A stretch of 5,261 bases of DNA, taken from NCBI GenBank assembly GCA_013002375.1, contig JABDJW010000304.1, positions 1-5,261 on the forward strand, given 5' to 3'. The DNA comes from Acidimicrobiales bacterium (GTDB lineage: Bacteria; Actinomycetota; Acidimicrobiia; Acidimicrobiales; SHLQ01). The notes beneath the pieces were generated by a model, which was given only the letters and a program-made list of their open reading frames with translations, ran no database searches and was not told the origin of the DNA. The position numbers and the translations under genes were made by a program. Positions 1 through 4,122 of the stretch are shown here, piece by piece (the first letter of the stretch is position 1; each line of letters opens with the position of its first letter).

Positions 1-384
1 GCCCAGTCCGACGACCTGGCCGGATCGCTCACCGGCTACAGCGAGCTGTTGAGCCACTGGTACCGGCTGGCCAATTGGGTGAACCTGGGCAATGCCATCC
101 GCCTCTTCGCCGGGTTCCTCGCCGAGAACGGCCACGACGAGAGTGCCGCTGTGGTGCTCGGCGGCCTGACCAGCGTCGTCGAGCGGGCGCTGGGGTCGTT
201 GCAGATCCGCGAGCGTGAGGATGCGTTGTCGTCGATCGAGGAACGGTTGCCGCATCGGGCCATGGAGACGCTCACCACCCGCGGCGCCGCGCTCGACATG
301 CGGGGCCTCGTCGAATTCTGTCAGGCGGAGATCAGCCGGATCCTCACCAGCCTCGACCACCCGACGGGCGGATCAGGTCGCTGA
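1..384 (+). CDS. C-terminal end of a large TPR-like/ATPase-type signalling protein (5' partial)
   Basis: The frame is open from the first base and ends at TGA 382-384, so only the last 127 residues are visible and the start lies outside the window. The fragment is helical. It carries the pattern W-x2-L-x-N-x3-L-F-A-x-F-L-A-x2-G-x-D-E-S-A-A-V-V-L-G-G (about residues 25-57), followed by two further helical segments and a terminal stretch with R-G-A-A-L. This pattern is typical of the extreme C-terminus of large actinobacterial proteins that join an AAA/NB-ARC-like ATPase to TPR-like repeats, often fused to an adenylate cyclase or a LuxR/BTAD regulator domain. That family assignment is from memory of the pattern. 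No catalytic or DNA-binding domain is visible here, so the exact type cannot be stated. The last 12 bp overlap the convergent gene on the minus strand. Confidence 0.6.
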   Translation, partial: AQSDDLAGSLTGYSELLSHWYRLANWVNLGNAIRLFAGFLAENGHDESAAVVLGGLTSVVERALGSLQIREREDALSSIEERLPHRAMETLTTRGAALDMRGLVEFCQAEISRILTSLDHPTGGSGR

Positions 385-837
385 CCCAGACGGCGGAAAC
401 TCGGTCACGTTGCCGTCCGGCCCGGCCGTCTCCGCGCCCTCGGGCGGCATGGGGCTGGTGATCACGACGACGACCGACGACGGGTTCTCGACGACGCTGA
501 CCCGCACGTCGGTGAATCCGTTCGCCGGCACCCAGATCGAAGCCACCGGCCGATCGCCGGCGACTGTCATCGCGTGGGCGAAGCCCTGCTCGAGCTGGTC
601 CGCGGAGTCAGCGAACCACGGCGAGCCGTTGGCCCCGAGCCAGTGGTTCTTGATGTGGGTGAGCTCATCAGCGCTGAACGAGTTCATGTCGAACTGCCAA
701 TCGTCGCTCGCCGCCCGGGTCTGGACGTCCGTCCATTGCGCCGCCAAGTCCTTGATGCCCTCGTGAACGCCCGCCTTGAGCATCTCGTTGAGTACATCCA
801 GCGGACCGACGATTACTCGTTGATCGACAACCATCAT
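373..837 (-). CDS. Hypothetical protein, 154 aa, family not recognised
   Basis: The frame is open further upstream, to an ATG at 891. The start was placed at the ATG at 837-835 because a strong GAGGAGG Shine-Dalgarno sits 8 nt before it (846-852). A second ATG follows directly, so the protein begins Met-Met. The product is soluble, acidic and cysteine-free, with no signal peptide or membrane segment. It contains five tryptophans (W35, W47, W66, W74, W102). The first half looks helical. Residues about 98-130 form alternating hydrophobic strands ending in a V-V-V-V-I-T-S-P-M-P-P segment, and a Pro/Gly/Ser-rich tail follows. This suggests a small alpha+beta domain. I do not recognise the family and propose no function. 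The gene is convergent with the upstream-strand gene at 1-384 (12 bp overlap) and divergent from the cation transporter at 1071. Third-position GC bias supports real coding. Confidence 0.75.
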   Translation of the reverse strand: MMVVDQRVIVGPLDVLNEMLKAGVHEGIKDLAAQWTDVQTRAASDDWQFDMNSFSADELTHIKNHWLGANGSPWFADSADQLEQGFAHAMTVAGDRPVASIWVPANGFTDVRVSVVENPSSVVVVITSPMPPEGAETAGPDGNVTEFPPSGSAT

Positions 838-845
838 GATTTGTG

Positions 846-852
846 CCTCCTC
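846..852 (-). promoter_or_regulatory. Shine-Dalgarno fixing the start of the 154-aa gene
   Basis: On the minus strand this reads GAGGAGG, an almost perfect anti-16S match. It lies 8 nt upstream of the ATG at 837, and it rules out the longer start at 891 as the main one. Confidence 0.75.
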
Positions 853-887
853 GCCAAAAGGCCCGGGGACCCGCGCCTCCCAAGGTG

Positions 888-916
888 ACACTAAGCCCAG
901 AAACGATTTCTGACCA
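888..916 (-). promoter_or_regulatory. Candidate sigma70-type promoter for the 154-aa gene
   Basis: On the minus strand there is TGGTCA (916-911; 4 of 6 to TTGACA), then a 17-nt spacer, then TAGTGT (893-888), which fits the actinobacterial TANNNT -10 form. Initiation would fall near 881, giving a leader of about 44 nt that includes the Shine-Dalgarno. This rests on motif match only, and such matches occur by chance. Confidence 0.3.
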
Positions 917-1004
917 GGGGTTTGTTGGCGTGGGCCGAACGGTTGCCGGTATCGCCGACCACAATGGTCGGCCCGGACGGGTCGATGACGAGTGAGAGCT
1001 TCAT
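891..1004 (-). CDS. Possible 37-aa small ORF upstream of the 154-aa gene (uncertain)
   Basis: An ATG at 1004-1002 opens 37 codons ending in TAG (893-891). The peptide begins MKLSLVIDPSGPTIVVGDTG and ends in a basic, aromatic tail. Most codons end in G or C, as in the real genes here. The ORF is co-directional with the 154-aa gene, and its stop lies 53 nt before that gene's start. Against it, there is no clear Shine-Dalgarno, a candidate promoter overlaps its 3' end, and the same frame stays open far upstream through the antisense of the transporter gene. It may be a short leader ORF, a remnant, or noise. Confidence 0.2.
   Translation of the reverse strand: MKLSLVIDPSGPTIVVGDTGNRSAHANKPLVRNRFWA
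954..972. repeat. Perfect 8-bp inverted repeat in the divergent intergenic region
   Basis: GCCGACCA (954-961) and TGGTCGGC (965-972) are separated by CAA. There is no T-tract on either side, so this is not a classical terminator. It sits in the 233-bp gap between two divergent genes, where an operator would be expected. It could also be a by-product of the possible small ORF on the minus strand. Confidence 0.4.
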
Positions 1005-1054
1005 GGCTTCGACCGTAGGCCGCGAGTCGACGGCGCGAGGAGAAGGCCAGGCGT

Positions 1055-1072
1055 ATGCGACACTGGTCGCAT
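1055..1072. promoter_or_regulatory. Palindrome overlapping the start codon of the cation transporter
   Basis: ATGCGAC (1055-1061) and GTCGCAT (1066-1072) are perfect 7-bp arms around ACTG. The right arm includes the first two bases of the transporter's ATG at 1071. It may act as an operator for a metal-sensing repressor or as an RNA hairpin masking the start codon. It resembles no named operator I can identify with confidence. Confidence 0.35.
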
Positions 1073-1745
1073 GGCCAGTGGCTGCTGCGAGAACAAGGCG
1101 GACGAGCTCGCCGAACTCCGCGAGCGCCAGCGCCGGATCCTGTGGGCCGTGCTGGCCATCAATGCGGTCTTGTTCGTCGTCGAGTTCACCGTCGGATGGT
1201 GGGCCCGGTCGACTGCGTTGCTGGCCGATTCGCTGGACATGCTGGGCGACGCTTTCGTCTACGCCTTCAGCCTCTGGGTGCTCCAGCGCGGGGCCCGATG
1301 GCGGGCCCGGGCCGCGCTGAGCAAAGGCCTCGTGCAGCTCGGCTTCGGTGTGGTGGTGCTCGGCCAGGCCACGTGGCGAGCGATCGAGGGCTCCACTCCC
1401 AACGCCGGTGCCATGGGATGGATGGGCCTGGTGGCGCTGGCCGGTAACACCTGGGCCTTCTACCTGCTGTGGCGCCACCGCAGCGACGATCTCAACATGC
1501 GATCGACGTGGCTCTGTTCCCGCAACGACCTGGTGGCCAACACCTCGGTGCTGGGCGCCGCCGTGCTCGTGGCCTGGCTCGACAGTCCTTGGCCCGACGT
1601 TGCGGTCGGTGTCGCCATCGCGCTGCTGTTCCTGCGCACCGCGGCCGACGTCATCGCCGATTCCCGCGCCGAACTCCGGGCTGCGTCCAAGCCGTCGGCC
1701 GATGATGCGCACGATGACGCTGCACCGTCGTCGACTGGCGCCTGA
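1071..1745 (+). CDS. Cation diffusion facilitator (CDF)-type transporter, short form without C-terminal domain
   Basis: This is a 224-aa inner-membrane protein that probably exports a divalent metal such as Zn2+ in exchange for protons. It has a short N-terminus with a Cys pair (C5, C6) and a charged helix, then about six membrane segments: ~23-45, 48-72, 84-104, 115-134, 155-171 and 176-192. The CDF signature S-T-A-L-L-A-D-S-L-D-M-L-G-D-A (about 47-61) places D56 and D60 at the HxxxD/DxxxD metal-site positions of helix 2. In helix 5 the usual HxxxD appears to be D153-x3-N157. Canonical CDF proteins are near 300 aa with a cytoplasmic metal-binding domain. This one stops just after helix 6 with a polar tail, like a subgroup annotated simply as 'cation transporter'. 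The ATG at 1071 is the first start codon after an in-frame stop at 993-995. It lacks a well-spaced Shine-Dalgarno (GAGGAGAAGG lies 24 nt upstream), so a leaderless or hairpin-controlled start is possible. Confidence 0.85.
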   Translation: MASGCCENKADELAELRERQRRILWAVLAINAVLFVVEFTVGWWARSTALLADSLDMLGDAFVYAFSLWVLQRGARWRARAALSKGLVQLGFGVVVLGQATWRAIEGSTPNAGAMGWMGLVALAGNTWAFYLLWRHRSDDLNMRSTWLCSRNDLVANTSVLGAAVLVAWLDSPWPDVAVGVAIALLFLRTAADVIADSRAELRAASKPSADDAHDDAAPSSTGA

Positions 1746-1748
1746 GGC

Positions 1749-1774
1749 CGCGAAGTCGGAGTTGTTCGCGACTT
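1749..1774. repeat. Nested short inverted repeats after the transporter stop codon
   Basis: Two overlapping 6-bp pairings are possible: CGCGAA (1749-1754) with TTCGCG (1765-1770), and AAGTCG (1753-1758) with CGACTT (1769-1774). The two hairpins are mutually exclusive. No U-tract follows. The position, 4 nt after the transporter stop, would suit a weak terminator, or an operator for the next gene. Confidence 0.25.
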
Positions 1775-1794
1775 ACCGGGCCCGAGCATCGTCC

Positions 1795-1800
1795 TACGTT
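1795..1800 (+). promoter_or_regulatory. Candidate -10 element for the LuxR-type regulator
   Basis: TACGTT fits TANNNT and ends 4 nt before the ATG at 1805, which has no Shine-Dalgarno. This suggests a leaderless or near-leaderless transcript, although the distance is slightly short. No good -35 lies 16-19 nt upstream. Confidence 0.25.
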
Positions 1801-1804
1801 TGCC

Positions 1805-2509
1805 ATGCCCTCGCCAACCAGTGATCGAGGCGGGACGACAGACGAGCTGCCAATGCTCCGGGTCGGGTTCGCCGACGCCGAAAGATCGTATGCCGACGCG
1901 CTCTGCCTGGCGCTCCGGTCGACCACCGATCTGCTTGGCGCGGGATCGGCAACGACGACAGCGGGAGCGTTGCAGCTGACCGAATCGGGCCGCCTCGATG
2001 TGTTGGCTATCGGGTCCCGTCTGCGCGACGACGATGGCCTGGCCTGTGTCGAGTCGCTGCGCAAGCGGGACCTGTCGTGTTCGGTCCTCCTCGTCACCTC
2101 TCTCGCGTCGGCAGATCTGTGGTCTCGCGCCGCGAAGGCCGGCTGCCAAGGCATCGTTGCCAAGCAGTCGGCGTTGGTCGAGGTACTCGACGCGATTCGC
2201 GCAGTTGGTCGGGGGGAAACGATTCCACTGATCGACCTCCGCGAACCGCGCATTGCGCTGTCCAACCGGCAGCGCCAGGTTCTCGAGCTCATGGGCCAAG
2301 GCTGCGACCCGGCCACGATCGCCGAGCGACTGTTCATCAGCATCCATACCGCGCGCGGCCATGTGAAGACCGTGATGCGCCAGATGGGGGCGTCGACGCA
2401 GCTGGAAGCGGTCACCAACGCACTTCGGCTCGGCTACCTCGCCGCACCTCCGGTGCAGCCGATCCCCCACCGGGGCCACCAGAATCCCGAAACAACCCAT
2501 ATGGGCTGA
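1805..2509 (+). CDS. Atypical NarL/LuxR-family response regulator lacking the phospho-acceptor Asp
   Basis: This 234-aa cytoplasmic regulator has a receiver-like domain (about 18-135), a linker, and a LuxR-type helix-turn-helix (about 148-212). The DNA-binding half is canonical: L-S-N-R-Q-R-Q-V-L-E-L, then T-I-A-E-R-L-F-I-S-x2-T-A-R-x-H-V-K-T-V, then Q-L-E-A-V. The receiver half is degenerate. D24 remains from the N-terminal acidic pair, but its partner is A25. Residues 65-73 (D-V-L-A-I-G-S-R-L) put glycine 70 where the phosphorylated Asp belongs. T98 and K120 of the switch are kept. Phosphorylation at the usual residue is therefore impossible, and activity must depend on expression, a ligand or partner binding. 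The ATG at 1805 was taken as the start. M17 (ATG 1853) sits right at the domain edge and is a real alternative, since neither start has a good Shine-Dalgarno. The gene follows the transporter by 59 bp and precedes the channel-like gene by 73 bp, all on the same strand. Confidence 0.87.
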   Translation: MPSPTSDRGGTTDELPMLRVGFADAERSYADALCLALRSTTDLLGAGSATTTAGALQLTESGRLDVLAIGSRLRDDDGLACVESLRKRDLSCSVLLVTSLASADLWSRAAKAGCQGIVAKQSALVEVLDAIRAVGRGETIPLIDLREPRIALSNRQRQVLELMGQGCDPATIAERLFISIHTARGHVKTVMRQMGASTQLEAVTNALRLGYLAAPPVQPIPHRGHQNPETTHMG

Positions 2510-2520
2510 TTTGCGGCAGT

Positions 2521-2536
2521 GGCGCGACATCGCGCC
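2521..2536 (+). terminator. GC-rich hairpin between regulator and channel-like gene (possible terminator or attenuator)
   Basis: GGCGCG-ACAT-CGCGCC forms a 6-bp all-GC stem with a 4-nt loop; as DNA it is a 7-bp inverted repeat with a 2-bp centre. It begins 11 nt after the regulator's stop codon. It has no U-tract, so termination would be non-classical. It could equally protect or attenuate a joint transcript. Confidence 0.35.
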
Positions 2537-2570
2537 GGGGCCGCCCGTCCTCCAGCCGAACAACATTCCC

Positions 2571-2576
2571 AGGAGG
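2571..2576 (+). promoter_or_regulatory. Shine-Dalgarno fixing the GTG start at 2583
   Basis: AGGAGG followed by 6 nt and then GTG. This decides for GTG 2583 over the in-frame ATG at 2511, whose extra 24 codons would encode Pro/Arg-rich sequence spanning the hairpin and this ribosome site. Confidence 0.85.
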
Positions 2577-2582
2577 AAACCC

Positions 2583-3278
2583 GTGGCCACCGCCGTGCTA
2601 GCCGCTGTCAGCTTCTCTGACAGCATCCAGAAGACCATCGACGACATCGCCGAATTCGTCCCGAGACTCATCGGGGCGATCGTGATCTTCCTGATCGGTC
2701 TCTTCATCGCCAAGCTGATCCGAAAGGCGATCCACAAGGTGCTCACCAGGGCACAGGTCGACAGCCTCGTCGATCGCAGCGGTCTGGGCGGACCACTGGA
2801 GAAGGCCGGCTTCGCCGATTCGGGATATTTCCTGGCCACGATCGTCTACATCATGCTGATGCTCATCGTGGCGCAAGTGACCGTTGCCGCACTCGGGATC
2901 GATGCCCTGAAGGATCTGCTCGACGACTTCGTCGCGTTCATCCCGAAGATCTTCGTCGCCATCATCATCCTGTTCGTGACCGGGGCGGTGGCCAACTGGG
3001 TCAAGGACTTCATCGGCGGCGTGACCGAAACGCAGGGCTGGGGCAACCTGGCCACCAATGTGGCGACCGGCGGCGTCTGGCTGATCGGTGTTTTCGCGGC
3101 ACTCGACCAGATCCAGGTGGCCCAGGACATCGTCGACACGCTGTTCCAGGCGGTCGTCGGATCGCTGGCCCTGATCCTGGTGATCAAGTTCGGCGTCGGT
3201 GGCATCTGGGCGGCCCGTGACCGGTTCTGGCCGGGCGTGTACGACAAGCTCGGCGCCGCCAGCTCCGACCAGAGCTGA
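2583..3278 (+). CDS. Small membrane protein with two conserved TM-helix repeats (MscS-related / CmpX-like)
   Basis: This 231-aa integral membrane protein starts at GTG with a strong Shine-Dalgarno 6 nt upstream. It has about five membrane segments: ~28-46, 83-105, 119-140, 160-176 and 187-210. Two stretches are internal repeats of one another: about 22-54 (I-A-E-F-V-P-R-L-I-G-A-I-V-I-F-L-I-G-L-F) and 114-147 (F-V-A-F-I-P-K-I-F-V-A-I-I-I-L-F-V). Each pairs an amphipathic x-F-(V/I)-P-(R/K) entry with a hydrophobic helix, the hallmark of the 'conserved TM helix' module of MscS-related and CmpX-like proteins. The soluble MscS beta domain is absent, so calling it a channel is an inference; a membrane-stress or ion-flux role is the usual assumption for relatives. 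A near-complete antisense ORF covers this gene. The strong Shine-Dalgarno and repeat structure show that this strand is the coding one. Confidence 0.85.
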   Translation: MATAVLAAVSFSDSIQKTIDDIAEFVPRLIGAIVIFLIGLFIAKLIRKAIHKVLTRAQVDSLVDRSGLGGPLEKAGFADSGYFLATIVYIMLMLIVAQVTVAALGIDALKDLLDDFVAFIPKIFVAIIILFVTGAVANWVKDFIGGVTETQGWGNLATNVATGGVWLIGVFAALDQIQVAQDIVDTLFQAVVGSLALILVIKFGVGGIWAARDRFWPGVYDKLGAASSDQS

Positions 3279-3980
3279 GTTCCGCAGCGACGGCCCGGTC
3301 AGGCGCCGCCGCATGGCGGGAACCCGGGCCAGGAAGCCCAGGCTGATGAGCACGAATCCCGGTCCGACGTCGGGAATGAGCGCGACGTGGACCAGCAGCG
3401 CGGCGGCGACCACATAGGTGGCCTTGTGGAGCAGCCGCCACCGCCGCATGCCGAGCACCACCTGCGACCGGCGACTGCTGGTCAGGAACAACGGCAGGGC
3501 CACGACGAGCGCAATGGTCCCGGCGATCAGGAACGGTGCGCTGAGCACCGCGGTGATTCCGCTTTCGATGACGAACATCGCGCCGTTGGTCAGGGCGAGC
3601 AAGAAGAAGACGATTCCGAGATACTTGCGAACGCGGACCTGGCTTCGACCGGTGATCCACTGCACCGGTGAGGCCAGGAACATGGCGCCGAAGGTGAGCA
3701 TGCCGGGGTTCTCGGCTGCAGCCAGGGCAAAGGTGACCATGGCGTGGGTGCTGATCAACCCCAGGAGCGCGGCGCCGACCGCACCGGCGACGAGGACGGG
3801 CGCGACGGTGGCCAGGGCCAGCACGATGAGCTGGAGCGCGGTGAACCGCTTCCACCGCGGCGTGCGGAGCCAGCGCCGGAACGGCGAAGATCCTCCGGAG
3901 GAATGCCTGGCCCTGACCGCGGTTGGCGCAGGAGTCGAATGGGATGGCCGTGCGGGGCGAGCTCGGAGTTGAGCTGTCAT
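2598..3980 (-). CDS. Ferric-reductase-like / MsrQ-type heme membrane protein with run-on antisense C-terminus
   Basis: The ORF has 460 codons, but only residues 1 to ~230 (3980 to about 3290) look like protein. A basic 45-residue N-terminus is followed by about six membrane helices: ~47-66, 79-105, 119-137, 143-166, 186-204 and 206-221. This half matches the layout of MsrQ/YedZ heme-binding subunits, which pass electrons from the quinone pool or a flavin to periplasmic methionine-sulfoxide reductase MsrP. Landmarks are N-P-G-x5-A-M-F-L-A-S-P, then R-K-Y-L-G, then L-G-M-R-R-W-R-L-L-H with H185, and H198 thirteen residues later. The usual histidine after the (R/K)-x-L-G motif is N132 here. No MsrP gene is adjacent. 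From S235 the frame is the exact antisense of the gene at 2583-3278 and yields Asp/His/Glu/Arg-rich sequence until TAG 2600-2598, so the true end is probably near 3280. The ATG at 3980 has AGAAAGG 8 nt upstream (3989-3995). Confidence 0.7.
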   Translation of the reverse strand: MTAQLRARPARPSHSTPAPTAVRARHSSGGSSPFRRWLRTPRWKRFTALQLIVLALATVAPVLVAGAVGAALLGLISTHAMVTFALAAAENPGMLTFGAMFLASPVQWITGRSQVRVRKYLGIVFFLLALTNGAMFVIESGITAVLSAPFLIAGTIALVVALPLFLTSSRRSQVVLGMRRWRLLHKATYVVAAALLVHVALIPDVGPGFVLISLGFLARVPAMRRRLTGPSLRNSALVGAGGAELVVHARPEPVTGRPDATDAELDHQDQGQRSDDRLEQRVDDVLGHLDLVECRENTDQPDAAGRHIGGQVAPALRFGHAADEVLDPVGHRPGHEQDDDGDEDLRDERDEVVEQILQGIDPECGNGHLRHDEHQHDVDDRGQEISRIGEAGLLQWSAQTAAIDEAVDLCPGEHLVDRLSDQLGDEETDQEDHDRPDESRDEFGDVVDGLLDAVREADSG

Positions 3981-4085
3981 CGAGGTTGCCTTTCTGCTGA
4001 TGCCCTCTCATCCTTTGCGGCTCGGCCCCTGCCCGAATCGGCCCGCGGTCGGTTGTGGATACACCCTGGGGAGTACGCGTTTCGA

Positions 4086-4095
4086 CGACCGGTCG
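4086..4095. promoter_or_regulatory. Palindrome CGACCGGTCG upstream of the histidine kinase
   Basis: This is a perfect 10-bp palindrome 27 bp before the kinase start, in the 142-bp divergent gap. The heptamer CGGTCGG at 4090-4096 also occurs in the same orientation at 4046-4052, 44 bp (about four helical turns) away. It is a possible regulator site for either divergent gene. Short GC palindromes are common in DNA of this composition, and no convincing promoter was seen beside it. Confidence 0.25.
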
Positions 4096-4122
4096 GCAAC
4101 ACTTGGGGGCGAGGACCGCCCT

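Noticed and set aside
215..888. Plus-strand open frames opposite the 154-aa gene (215-766 and 574-888)
   Set aside because: They are shadows of the minus-strand gene, with Ser/Arg-rich or domainless translations and no ribosome sites.
838..891. Longer N-terminus for the 154-aa protein from ATG 891
   Set aside because: The extension would span the strong Shine-Dalgarno that serves ATG 837.
891..1712. A 273-codon open frame on the minus strand
   Set aside because: Most of it is antisense to the CDF transporter and of low-complexity composition. Only its last 37 codons, from an internal ATG, were kept as a doubtful small ORF.
2511..2582. Longer N-terminus for the channel-like protein from ATG 2511
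   Set aside because: It has no Shine-Dalgarno, the added residues are Pro/Arg-rich and unlike the family, and an ideal AGGAGG lies just before GTG 2583.
1460..2839. A 459-codon open frame on the minus strand
   Set aside because: It covers the antisense of the transporter's end, the LuxR-type regulator and the start of the channel-like gene. It has no recognisable domain, and the plus-strand genes are well supported.
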